From Gordionus sp. m RMFG-2023 (taxonomy: Eukaryota > Nematomorpha > Gordioida > Chordodea > Parachordodidae): DNA of 64,000 nt. The stretch lies in contig NC_088775.1 in assembly GCF_954871325.1 (NCBI RefSeq), positions 34,511,561 through 34,575,560 of the forward strand, in the 5' to 3' direction. The notes below the pieces were generated by a model, which was not told the DNA's origin, did not search any database, and saw nothing but the letters and a program-made list of their open reading frames with translations. The position numbers were made by a program, and so were the translations under genes. Below are positions 36,745 through 47,289 of this stretch, one piece after another. Position 1 is the stretch's first letter, and each line of letters begins with the position of its first letter.

Positions 36745-36936
36745 GAGCAACGCTTGGTTCTCTCATAAGAGCCCATCTAACTGGTATAAAAGAATGGGAA
36801 ATAATTAAATAAATAAGAGGACCATCCACGTTTTTTGGGCAGGCCGCAGTTACATGTGCGCGTAAGAGGCAAAGCCCCTTACTTAAACGCCCATGGGAAA
36901 ATAAAAAGAGAGGTAAAAAGCCCATGCCCGATTAAA
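36745..36936 (+). pseudogene. Coding-like GC-richer island, product unknown
   Basis: In a 200-bp island less AT-rich than its surroundings, one plus-strand frame reads RATLGSLIRAHLTGIKEWEI and, after one in-frame stop, IRGPSTFFGQAAVTCARKRQ and SPLLKRPWENKKRGKKPMPD. This looks like a decayed exon or transposon protein. I recognise no family. The opposite strand is also open for 66 codons, but its composition looks like a shadow. Confidence 0.3.
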
Positions 36937-37679
36937 TAAAAAATTTGATTATGGGAGGGATATATTGGCTATACTAATTTTACCATTAATTAGAATGTGA
37001 GCAAACCTAGAAATAAACATGATTAAATAAAATAAATACCAGTACAAATACAGTACTATCACTTTCTTCCATTAAAAACATGCAATAATTTTAAATTTTG
37101 ATCATAGTGATAAGTGTATCTATTGTTCTTTTCTAAAACTATATAACTATTAATTGAAAGAAATATTTTCTTGATTGAGTCAAAGGAATCTATGTGAAAA
37201 GTTTCTTTGGCAATTGTATATATAGACAGTCGACATTATTTGGTATAATATTTGAGGGTGTAATAGATATAAGTATGGAATATTTTGTATGTATATAATT
37301 TTGGTGATTTTTGTATGAGTGATATTGTGGCAAATAATGATATGATGTAGTACTGTTCGAGTAAATGTTGAGTTTTTTTATTTTAGAGATAACCAATAAA
37401 AATTCATTTATTTAAAATTTGAAGTATTTATTTAAAACTAGCAAAAAACAAATTCACTTGAGTGGACAGACAAGTGATAGGTGGTTTGTGTCTCAAACTT
37501 GATGTTAAACAAATTATAAAATATAATGTTATAAAAAATGTTGTAAAATACTGTAAAAAATTTGACGGGAAATTCAAAAATAATTGAGTACAATATATTA
37601 AGATTGTATTGGTTGATATTTAACAATCTATTAATATTATAATATGACTATAATTGTATTATAAATTATTATAGCAAAT

Positions 37680-37825
37680 TTTAACCATATATAAATTAAA
37701 AATGTAATAGATAATATTCTAGATAATTTTATCCTACCCCTCAACTTATACTTACCCCCTACCCCCTTTTAGATATTAAGATGCAAACTGTTCCTACCCC
37801 CCTCTCCCCGCTCATGTAGACGCTG
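37680..37825. mobile_element. Right-end remnant of a CAGCGTCTAC-type MITE
   Basis: GATGCAAACTGTTCCTACCC, a C-rich run and GTAGACGCTGA match the right half of the complete MITE at 44417-44659. No left terminus is seen. Confidence 0.65.
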
Positions 37826-37829
37826 AACG

Positions 37830-38150
37830 TCAGTCTTAGAAGTGACTGAAATTGATGGAATTGAGTTAACAACATACTGAAAAACGTTTTTTTGATCTTT
37901 CCTCAATACAGTTTATGCCGAGGTCTGCTGAACATAGCTCTTAATAACATCATAAAAGACATGGCTGATAGGTTTATAGTTTTATTATATAGCAAATATT
38001 TTTCAATATAAAAAATTAATTTTTAAAAAATTATATGGTTTGGTCCGGTTAAAGATTAACAGGTACTGGAAACCAAATCAAGGCGATTTTAATTCAATTA
38101 TTAAATTCTATTAACTATAAATTTTCTTATTTACTAAATTTCCTTTTCTA
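37830..38150. other. Sequence upstream of the ABCA remnant
   Basis: AT-rich. It ends in a pyrimidine stretch (TTTCCTTTTCTACATGTTTT) that suits a splice acceptor for the next exon. Confidence 0.4.
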
Positions 38151-38166
38151 CATGTTTTACATAAGA

Positions 38167-38648
38167 TCTAAAGGTTCCCCTCAGCTGATATCCCAGTTTG
38201 AGTGGAATCATATTATACGAAACCTGGTGAGTTTTGTTATTCTGGGCTTTGAAAACTTCGGTCTTACCGTTTTGCTGGAATATGGTGTTTTCAATAAGTA
38301 CTTATGGATCCCCATCAAGTCAAAGAAGGAGAGAAAATTTTTGAACAATTTGCAATCAGCAACTCCTATACCGATCAATATTGATGCGAAAGACAAAATG
38401 TCTCAGCTTATTGACAATAAAGAAAATATTAAAATATTTCCTAAGGGAATAACAACAAACGATGAAACAGAAGAGGAGAAGGTAGCGCAGGAGAGGATAA
38501 AGGTGGATAAATGTGATTCCCTAAAAACACTCTTGATTATTCGAAATGTAACCAAAGTTTACGATAACAACGTTTTGGCTATACATAAGGTGGCATTTGT
38601 TGCTGAAAATGGGAAGTGTTTGGGGTTGTTGGGCGTTAACAGAGATTG
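38167..38648 (+). pseudogene. ABCA-type transporter, exon covering the last TM helix, linker and start of the first ATPase domain
   Basis: ABCA proteins are full-length lipid transporters with two membrane and two ATPase halves. This exon starts near SPQLISQFEWNHIIRNLVSF, the membrane segment before the cytosolic linker. It continues through a charged linker with EEEKVAQERIKVDK, matching 'DeDV..Er.rv', then LIIRNVTKVYDNNVLAIHKV and ENGKCLGLLGVN. The last is the lead-in to Walker A, normally GVNGAGKTT. Here GVN is followed by AGA GAT TG, where GGN GCN GG is expected, and the intron after it opens with TT where GT is expected. Both changes are single-base decay. The frame is otherwise open. With the stop in the next exon, this is a pseudogene. 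No upstream exons were found. Confidence 0.8.
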
Positions 38649-39246
38649 TTAAATAAATTATTATATGTATTAATTAACATATTTTTAGTCAATTAAAATT
38701 CTACTAATTGTAGAGTATAAATCTACTATTAGACTAATTTAATAGAGAAGCAATGAATATTTAGAATTATATTTCTCATTCTTGGTATTTTATTTTTCCT
38801 GGACTAAGATTTCTCATATTTTAAAATCAATGATTGGCAATAAATTAGGTTGGATGCCATATTTCATGTTAATGCCTTTCTACATGAAAAAAGTTGAATC
38901 TATTCCTTTTAGGACCGCCTCTAACAGTGACAATAGTTGAATAATAACAGCCTTGTCCCAAATTTTACTACTTTTTTTCTGCATTAAAGTGAATAAAATA
39001 CGCAAGCACTGGATGGGAAACTGGTATTTTATACTACCCCTCCGAAATTATCATTTACAATTTAATGCACTTTTCTCATCTTATATACCCTATTATCCGT
39101 ATCTACCAGAAAGTTTATTAATTGAGCTAAAGGAGATAGATAATTTATAAAGGAATCCCACTGAACCTGAACTTTAAATTAAAACTCATTTAATTATAGT
39201 ATTGTTTTATCTCTAAAACCAAGAATGGAAAAAATAATATTTTAAG
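38649..39246 (+). other. Intron of the ABCA remnant (598 bp)
   Basis: It separates the two halves of Walker A. The 3' end has TTTTAAG as acceptor; the 5' end reads TTAAAT where GTAAAT would be expected. The phase places the break after two bases of the last Walker-A glycine codon before lysine. The interior includes short open stretches that match nothing I know. Confidence 0.6.
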
Positions 39247-39483
39247 AAAAACGACGACATTTAAAATGGTTACCGCTGAAACGTCAATCACTGAGGGAAA
39301 CATATTTGTTCACGGAAAGAGCATAAGAGAAGAAAGAGAGACAGCGAGACAATTTATGGGTTATTGCTCACAAGATGACTCGTTAGATCAATTAATGACA
39401 ACCGTTGAAATCTTGCAATTCTAATCGTTAATAAAGGGCATTAGTAGAGAGGATGTCCAATCAGTTAAATACTATTATTTAAT
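39247..39483 (+). pseudogene. ABCA-type transporter, exon from Walker A lysine to beyond the Q-loop
   Basis: The exon opens with the Walker A lysine, KTTTFKMVTAETSITEGNIF, and continues VHGKSIREERETARQFMGYC and SQDDSLDQLMTTVEILQF. MGYCSQ is the ABCA Q-loop (usually GYCPQ), and SLDQLMTTVEIL is the 'D.l...lT..EhL' block. A TAA at 39422-39424 stands where the tyrosine of 'l.lYa' is expected. The frame then goes on as SLIKGISREDVQSV, which is still ABCA-like. An in-frame stop inside a conserved block marks a pseudogene. Sequence similarity ends just before the LTR element at 39500. Confidence 0.82.
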
Positions 39484-39495
39484 GAATTAATATTC

Positions 39496-39499
39496 TAAT
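39496..39499. repeat. Possible target site duplication TAAT, left copy
   Basis: TAAT recurs at 41657-41660 outside the other LTR. Four bases of AT is weak evidence alone, but it fits the LTR ends chosen. Confidence 0.5.
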
Positions 39500-41656
39500 T
39501 GTTAATATGACCGATTAATACTAACCTTTAAATTGTTTTTTTTATGTTGATATAAATTGTTTTTTTTATAAATTGATAGATTGATTTTTTTATATAAATT
39601 TTGATATATTAATATGAAAATTGTTATATAAAGCAGATTTTTTTTAGTTTAAAGAAAAATGTAAAATTTTAAAATATATTGTATAAAAATTAAATTATTA
39701 ATTTAAAATAAAATAAACAATCTTTATATTAGAAAACTTTATGGTTTCATTTTTATATTTAGAAAACTCGTATCATTACTTCATTTATTTTAGAATACTT
39801 TATGGTGGCAGCTCCGCCACATATTCGAGGAAATCGCAATGGCGATCTTTTTTTGAGTAGATTTGAAGACATCTTTAAGGACACTCAGATCTCGGACATT
39901 GAAAAAGCAGGTTCTTTTACTAGAAGACTACCAGATGAGGTATATATCAAATTAGACGAACTAAATAAAATTGGGCTATAATGACTTACAAAATATTCTG
40001 AAATCCACAGACAATATGATTTTAGCTACTATAATATAGACAACTAGATAAATAAAGTTCTGGAATGTAATATTTATATTATTCTAAAAACATGTAAGAT
40101 ATGATTAATTTAAAAAAGTGAAGAATAATTTTAAAAAAAAAATTTTCTCTAAATTATGAATAGACCAATATGGGATAATTATAATAATACAAAGTCCATT
40201 GACAAGTTAGAAGATTATTTAAAATTTTATGATAGTGAGAATACTCTAAGCTTAAAAGGTAATTTACCAGATGAATTCGAGTTATGATAAAACATTATAT
40301 ACATTAAAGTGCTTATGTAATTATAAATCGGCTACAGAAATAAAAGAAAATTGTTCTAATAAAAATTTTAGTAAATCTAATAATGAGAATTATAAAAATA
40401 GAAAATTGGATAAAGAAACACATTATTATAAAAGAAAATATCATTATAATTGTAAATCTTTTAGTATAAAAAAATTAAAAAATATTAAATTAAAACCTTC
40501 TTATATACTAAAAGAAATAAATTATATAATAAAATTTAAAACATTTGTGATTATAAGAAATAAGAAAATAAACTTTAAAGAAAATAAGGAAATAAACTTT
40601 AAAGAAAATAAGGAAATAATCATTAAAGAAAATAATGAAATAAAAAAAACTATAACTAAATGCGATAAAAAAAAATTGAAAGTTATAAATTTGAAGACAA
40701 TTAAAAGTATCACTAAGAGAAGTCATATAAAAGCTAAACGTCTTCATTCTAAAATAATACTCAAGGATGTGATGAAGAGATCTTTTTCTATAAATTTAAG
40801 GTTCAAAAAATTATTTTTTAATAAAAACAATCTTATAAATAATTATTATTTCAAAATACATTTTAAATTAAAAAATAAGGGCATAAAGTTTAAATTTCTG
40901 AAGAGAGAGATGGATGTACAGACGTACATATCATCTTATCATCTTTTATTAAAAAACATATATAAAAAGTAAAAAAAAAACGCTAAAAATATTATTTAAC
41001 AATCTTGTTGATTTATCATCCTTTTATTATTCTAACATCCAAATTTGATCGATTCTCTAATTATTCATATATTCCGAAATCCTATTTATTAATGATAATT
41101 TTACAATTGGTAATAATAACAATTTTGTAAAATTGACAATGTTCACGACGGAGCTTAACGACGAGCCAGCGTACTCAGAACGATATTTACAAACCAACGT
41201 GATAGAATCAAGCCAACGACTACAATGACTTATGAACGACTTGAACAATCATATGAACAACCAAAATAAATATCATTTATTAAGAAACGTTGACTGCACG
41301 ATAAGATTCACATGCAAGAAAAACCTGAGTGGAGATTATTTTTTATAGGGTGGAATGTTAATATGACCGATTAATACTAACCTTTAAATTGTTTTTTTTT
41401 TATGTTGATATAAATTGATTTTTTTATAAATTGATAGATTGATTTTTTTATATAAATTTTGATATATTAATATGAAAATTGTTATATAAAGCAGATTTTT
41501 TTTAGTAGAAAAATGTAAAATTTTAAAATATATTGTATAAAAATTAAATTATTAATTTAAAATAAAATAAACAATCTTTATATTAGAAAACTTTATGGTT
41601 TCATTTTTATATTTAGAAAACTCTTATCATTACTTCATTTATTTTAGAATACTTTA
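39500..41656 (+). mobile_element. Non-autonomous LTR retroelement, about 2.16 kb, no pol
   Basis: Direct repeats of about 300 bp, starting TGTTAATATGACCG and ending ..TAGAATACTTTA, lie at 39500-39802 and 41356-41656. They differ at only a handful of sites, so the insertion is young. A primer-site-like TGGTGGCAGCTCCGCCAC follows the 5' LTR and a purine tract (TAGGGTGGAA) precedes the 3' LTR. The inside holds a gag-like scrap (about 39835-39980, DLFLSRFEDIFKDTQISDIE) and a Lys/Asn-rich open frame. The tail at about 40990-41270 resembles the 3' untranslated tail of the gypsy family A copies (AACAATCTT.TTGATTTATCA, ACAAACCAACG, CAAGCCAACG). There is no protease, RT or integrase, so it must be moved in trans. 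It lies right after the ABCA exon. Confidence 0.85.
40271..40972 (+). CDS. Lysine/asparagine-rich 233-codon ORF in the non-autonomous LTR element
   Basis: An open frame starts MNSSYDKTLYTLKCLCNYKS and ends YHLLLKNIYKK. Lysine and asparagine make up roughly a third or more, with very few acidic residues outside the middle repeats. A short repeat around KINFKENKEINFKENKEI sits near residues 98-120. The composition partly follows from AT-rich DNA, so openness alone is weak evidence. In favour of a real protein are its length, its position as the only long frame in a young element, and the short 43-codon frame just ahead of it (40156-40287, MNRPIWDNYNNTKSIDKL). No family is recognised; a basic nucleic-acid-binding, gag-like role would be a guess. 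Confidence 0.4.
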   Translation: MNSSYDKTLYTLKCLCNYKSATEIKENCSNKNFSKSNNENYKNRKLDKETHYYKRKYHYNCKSFSIKKLKNIKLKPSYILKEINYIIKFKTFVIIRNKKINFKENKEINFKENKEIIIKENNEIKKTITKCDKKKLKVINLKTIKSITKRSHIKAKRLHSKIILKDVMKRSFSINLRFKKLFFNKNNLINNYYFKIHFKLKNKGIKFKFLKREMDVQTYISSYHLLLKNIYKK

Positions 41657-41909
41657 TAATATTCAAAAATTTATTTCAAGTAATTCGCTTATATATATTA
41701 TATCAACATAATTTACTTTATGATGCCTGATTTAAAACAAATAAATTAAATAAATAGTCTTTGGTATCGGTCTATTATTTTTATATTTAGTTTTGCCTGG
41801 GAAATGAATTTGGTCTGACCCTGTCCGCTACATCTTTTTATACGATTTTTTTTTAAAAAATAAGAAATATTTTCAAATCAATTCAAATAATTCTAAATTT
41901 TTCGTACCA

Positions 41910-42340
41910 AAAATGATATACTTTATAAATTACTATGTTTTAAATACCTGGTATTTAGATGATGATTTCATAGCCTATGACATATCTTTAATGAGCACCA
42001 TTCCGGACATTTTTAATAATCTTATGCAGACTAAAGGTTTATCTCTTGACATGTCAAAATCGGAATTTTCTCCCACAAATTCTATTATCCTAATCCTCTA
42101 TTTTAAATCTTCCAACTGCAAATTAGGACCTTTTTATACAAGGCGTATTCTGAGTAGCTGGTGATTATACATATATAGATATTTAGGCACTATCTATAAA
42201 AATGCCTCAGCAATTAGTTAGGGCGAAATCTTGGAAATAAAAAAATATTCTGACATATTTAACATAATTTTTATCCCACTTGTCACTAACACTGTTCTGG
42301 AATACATTTCCGATAAAATAAAAATTTTAAATTCAAAACG
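41910..42340 (+). mobile_element. LINE-like reverse transcriptase fragment
   Basis: The plus-strand frame reads YVLNTWYLDDDFIAYDISLM, STIPDIFNNLMQTKGLSLDM and SKSEF. This is RT motif C (YLDD) followed by 'l....GL.ln..Kse'. Downstream pieces RYLGTIYKNAS and VTNTVLEYISDKIKIL continue the family pattern in another frame. The same RT family is found at 51380-54360. The fragment carries YLDD intact, but only about 150 codons remain and a stop ends the first frame, so it is dead. Confidence 0.72.
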
Positions 42341-42344
42341 CGCT

Positions 42345-43629
42345 TAATAAAATGATTTAAAATTGGAAAGCCGCTAACATGTACAAAATAAACAAATAAA
42401 ATTTTAAAAAATAAAGATGTATATAAAGTAAATATCTTGTTTTTTTATATATACATGCGCTATATTTTTATAATCATTAATTGTTTTTATATCTCTTTGT
42501 TTTGAATTTTTTTTAATAAAACTCAAAAAATTTTAAATATAATCTATTATAAGGTAATTTATTATTTATTTGAAAATTACACACCCTGATGCCAAATAAT
42601 AATTTAGCAACTTCAGTGCAGGAACTTTGACAAAAAAATACTTACCTTTTTTTGTTAGTTACTCGTTATTTAAAAAAATTACACATTGTTCGTTGCTCAA
42701 GAAATACTCTTTATAAATTATTTTTATTATCAAAAAATTGAACTAAATTAACCAATTTTTCTCAAAAAATGGTTGAAATGATAAAGGATTAAACTATTTA
42801 ATAAAATTTATAAATATATAAATAGATGAGTGGATAATTTTAAGCATTTTTAACATCCAGATAATAATTTATAAAATATTATCATTAAATAGATGATGAT
42901 AAAATGAAAATTGTAATTTTTAATTTATTATATAATTCTTAAATAATAATTTATGCCCAGTTCAAACTTACCATGTTTAGATTAGGCCAGAAAATCAACT
43001 TTCTCATCAACTCATCTAGCTCAAAAACTATTAAAGATACAGTTTGGATTCAATTTTTATTTTAAAGAATAAAGATTCTACACTTTGATATTAAATTTGT
43101 TTGATATATTACTGATGAGATGTCTAGTAGTCGGTAGTAGTGATTGTTAATATAAGAACTTGGTAAGCAATAGTATTGATTGAGAATATATATTTTATTG
43201 TTCTTTTATATAAATTAAAATTAATGTTTTTAAGACAAAGATTTTATTTGTTTGTATCATTTTTTAATCAAAATAAGTATCGTCGATAATATAAAATTTA
43301 GGGTAATATTTTCTTTTTTCTTCAATAATGTATATTTACATAAATACAGTCATATATATACTTGGTCAATTACATTAATCGTTAATATTTTAAATTGACG
43401 CCTCAAAAAAAACATATAAATAGACATGTAAAGTCAAATTGAAATTAACGCTTTAGGCAATAATAAATAAAGAATATATTATTATAACTGTTGTAGCTGT
43501 TGAAAAAATATATGTGCATATTTGACAAATAAAGTGGACTTGTAGTAATGTTTATTATATTTATTTAATATTATTAAAAGCATCGTTTTGGATTGTTAAG
43601 TTATATTTTTGAGAGGAAAGGGTTGAGAG
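42345..43629. other. Intergenic, AT-rich
   Basis: No gene or repeat end recognised. An 82-codon minus-strand frame at 43561-43809 overlaps a transposon end and is judged chance. Confidence 0.5.
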
Positions 43630-44239
43630 CAGGGTTGCCAGGTCAAAATTTTCAAATTGTGGGAGAAATTCGGTATTTTGTGGGAGTAATATAAAAATTG
43701 TGGGAGAAATATGAAAATTGCTAAAAAAAAAAATTTTGTCGGAATTTAGAATTGACTTAGTTATCCGCTTATTATTTTTTATAAATATAAAATCGAATCT
43801 ATTTTCCAAAATAAAATAGGTAATTATTTTTCAAAATAAAATAGCCAACTATTTATAATATAGCCAACTATTTTTCAAAATAAAATAGGTAACTATTTTC
43901 CAAAATAAAATACGCAACTATTTTTCAAAATAGGTAATTATAGTACGGCACAAAATTTCTTAAATACTATCTTTATTATTAAAATAACATATTGATTTAT
44001 TATAATATATTAATTTTGTTTAAAAATAATAACCAACGATCTTTTTTAAATACAAAAGAAAGTAAACAAGATAAAATTTTATAAAAAAATTGTAATTTTA
44101 CAAAGTAAAAAAATATATTTTATGCTAATGTATAAATAAGATTTTATAAAAAAACAAACAATTTTAAATTTACAATGTAAAAAATAATTATAATCAGTGC
44201 GGGGAAGTTGTTATACAGTATTTAGTTAATACAATGGGG

Positions 44240-44900
44240 GAAGGGAATATGATATTTTGAGGCATCAAAAATCTTCAAAGCATAAATCAGTACAGAGCAG
44301 TCTATCAACATCTATTGCAAAACAAAAATATTCTTCAAAAATAAGAAATAATACAGATGCAACTACAGTTGCGGAAATGGTAAATACCTATCATGCAGTA
44401 CAACATTCAGAGAGCTCAGCGTCTACATGACAGTATATATTCACTGGATGCAAACCCCCCTCAAAAATATATATCTACCCCCCTAATATACCAAAATGTT
44501 ATCCACAGATAATTTAAAAATGTAATGGAAAATTTTCTAGATTATTATAGCCTACCCCCCCCAAAATGCCTACCCCCTACCACCTATCCCCTACCCCTTT
44601 ATAGATATTAGGATGCAAACTGTTCCTACCCCCCCCCCCCCCCGCTTACGTAGACGCTGAGAGAGCTACTTAACATCACAATGTTGGTAGAATCTTTCCC
44701 CATAATATTTAACGACTAATATAAATGAAAAGTATACTTTGTAGAACACAAATGAGCAAGGCTATCATCAATGTTTTAGGATATAAATCCAGAAGGTCAA
44801 TTGGCATTACCAATGAATTGCATGGCAGCTTTCTGATCTGATAATTCCTCAGTGAATTTGGCAAAAACCAGAGTGTATTTCCAGAATTGAGTCAGCATAA
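44240..44900 (+). pseudogene. hAT transposase N-terminal region, split by a MITE
   Basis: DILRHQKSSKHKSVQSSLST is the end of a BED-like finger ('dI.rH..s.kH'). TDATTVAEMVNTYHAVQHSE is the 'a.El.yaYHtVkHn' block of a BED-hAT family. After the MITE the plus strand resumes with HHNVGRIFPHN and then CRTQMSKAIINVLGYKS, the 'RTK..aiv.nvl.p.s' block. The MITE with its 8-bp duplication interrupts the YHtVkH block exactly. Stops also occur in the resumed part. Catalytic core residues are not recognisable. Confidence 0.7.
44417..44659. mobile_element. hAT-type MITE, 243 bp, CAGCGTCTAC ends
   Basis: Terminal repeats CAGCGTCTACATGA and (reversed) CAGCGTCTACGTAA are flanked by perfect AGAGAGCT duplications (44409-44416 and 44660-44667). 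The interior is rich in C runs and repeats GGATGCAAAC near both ends. The remnant at 37680-37825 is a relative. It inserted into the transposase remnant around it, so it is younger. Confidence 0.93.
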
Positions 44901-45389
44901 TGTTGGTTGACAGGTTCCTCCTAATACGCGCCATCGTAGAATTTTAAAATTTTACAAACCTTTAAAAAATTAATAGATTATAAAAGCTGTCCTAATATTT
45001 TGAAAAAAATTTTCAAAAATAAATGGCAGAAGTATATTTAGGAATTTTATATATAGGAAATCTACTATATGCTGTTAATATGCAGTTGCAATCAGAAGAA
45101 TATAATTTAATAAAGGTTCACTAAATTATGCTGCAGAAATACCAGAATAAGAATATTATTACTATTATCGGATAATTATTAATAAGATTTAATATGATGT
45201 CATGTTTGAGGAGATTGTAATGCTTCTTTATTTTTATGATTTGCCAAAATATTCAAAATATTAATTTTACAATGTAAAAAATAAATTTATTTGATTTTAT
45301 GCAAATGTATAAATAAGATTTTATAAAATATATAAAGTCAAATAGTTATAGTTAATTATATTTTATTTGAGATTTAAATAATGGAACTA

Positions 45390-45860
45390 AACGTTTACCG
45401 TTGTTATTAAGATATTTATAAAATTCCTGGCATGACATTTTATAATTTTGTTTAACCATTAACTCGGCCTCTAATGTTGTTAAAGCAATTCGATTTCTCT
45501 CCTTTCTCCAGGCAGTCCTCATCAGGCTAAAAATGCGCTCCGATGAGGCATTAGAATGAGGTAAGGAGAAAACATACTAGCAAATTTTTTCCAAGCATGG
45601 GGATTTATCGTTATTACGAAAAAATTCCACCCATTTCTCCTCTGCTTTTAGACCATCTCTTTAAGTATTCTGGCGAATCATAAAAAATGGAAAAAATTAC
45701 AATCTCTTCAAACAAGGCTTCAATGTCTATCGGTAATTTTAATATATTTATTAAATTACAAAAACCATCAAATGATGGTTTCTGTTCCAAGGTCATAATA
45801 TTTATACACTTGTAAATAGAGTTATTAAAATCAAATCTTGATTGTAAATATTCCAAAATT
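45390..45860 (-). pseudogene. hAT transposase C-terminal region, opposite strand
   Basis: On the minus strand NASSERIFSLMRTAWRKERN and RIALTTLEAELMVKQNYK (about 45560-45430) form a hAT dimerisation domain of the 'SNA..ERiFSlv...kt..RN.l...tl.all.vK' kind. Upstream on that strand the open frame 45856-45614 (EYLQSRFDFNNSIYKCINIM, KLPIDIEALFEEIVIF) looks like the linker before it. The frames are not continuous. The strand is opposite to the N-terminal piece at 44240-44900. Confidence 0.68.
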
Positions 45861-47289
45861 GTCTTAATAAAAATATTTGCTTCATTTAAAAATACGTTAA
45901 TTATAGTAATATTTGAACATTTTAATATGATATTTTTAGCAATAGCGCCAATTTATTATCTATTTTTAACTGTAGAGATGAACAGAGCTGTAGCATGATT
46001 TTGTGAATCTTTATCAATAAAGAATCTTCTGATTGCAACTGAATATTAACTACATGAAGTAGATTTCCTAAATGTGAAACTAGTGGAGCACTGCAATTCT
46101 AGATAACGATATAAAATATATTAAGTAATTTAAAATATATTTATAATAATTATACATACTGTTCTAACTTCTATTCTTTCTAACACGAAAATTTTGAAAA
46201 TGTCGAATGGAGAATTGGAGAATTTTATAAAAAATATATTTTAGAGCGGAAAAATAAAATAAAAGAACTAGACATATTTTTCTAATAAATATTTAAAATT
46301 TATTTTAAAAATATAAAAATAATCAAATACTGTCTCTCAAAATTATTATTTCTTATTTTTCGGGGAAATTATTTTGTCAAATTTGTACAAAAATTATCTT
46401 TAACATCAATCTCTATTGTTGACATTTTAATTATTTTATAAATTAGATTTATAATACAAATTTTTAAATATAAATTAATTAAATAAAAAGATTATGATTT
46501 TGGATTTAATTATAAATTTTTTTTAACAATTTTATGTATTTTATATAAAAAAGTAGCTACTTTCTAAATTAGCTAACCGCACATGCTATTTTTTTAAGGT
46601 AGCGTTATTAAAAAAGTAGCGCTCTACTTTAGCAACACTGTTGAGCATTATGAATTTTTTAACTATTTTAACTAAGATAAAAACGTGTGACTAATTAATT
46701 TCAAAAGAGGTAAAGCTCTTTTTAAAATATAATGAATATAATCTAACTCATATAATGAGCAGTAAGATATATTAAAAATTTCATTTAGGTTTTTAAAATG
46801 GAAGTTAAATATATCTCACTGTCCATAATTTTTTTTCACACCAAGAGTTAAATTTAAACTTTTTGATCAATATAACTTACATATTTTCTTTTATAATTAA
46901 ATATGATTGGAGCAGGCGCGTAAGCTGGAATTTGGTCTGGGGGGGGGGGGGGGGATTATAAAATTTTTTAAGAAATATCATTGAGCATAAATTTATTAGG
47001 ACTAATAACTTTTCTAATACACAATTTTAAATTAATGTGAATTATAAAAAAATTATATATATAAACCGGCATATAAAAACTATAAAATAAATATGAATTA
47101 AAAAATATTAAACAGATATAAATGGCGGCATTGAAAAACTATAAAATAAATGTGAATTATAAAATATAAAGTGTATATAACCACCATATGAATCACTTAA
47201 ATGACCCAAAAGAAATTTGAATTTTTTGAGCCTTTAAAATTTATATATAAAGTATAAAAAATAATTATTGGAAATATAAATTAATACAC

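Larger units (their letters stand above)
43630..46640. mobile_element. hAT region with CAGGGTTGCCA / CAGTGTTGCTA ends, rearranged
   Basis: The left end CAGGGTTGCCAGGTC and the right end, reversed, CAGTGTTGCTAAAG are compatible hAT termini. The flanks GTTGAGAG and TTGAGCAT are only partly alike. Inside, N-terminal transposase sequence is on the plus strand (44200-44900), while a C-terminal dimerisation domain is on the minus strand (45390-45860). Either one element has been partly inverted or two relatives lie tail to tail. A short 30-bp repeat (CAAAATAAAATAGGTAACTA) iterates at 43803-43935, and a MITE sits at 44417-44659. Confidence 0.6.

Noticed and set aside
37190-37626. Two minus-strand frames of 62-68 codons
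   Set aside because: AT-rich Tyr/Ile/Asn composition with no homology, as expected by chance here.
43561-43809. 82-codon minus-strand frame
   Set aside because: It spans a hAT terminus and short tandem repeats; no domain seen.
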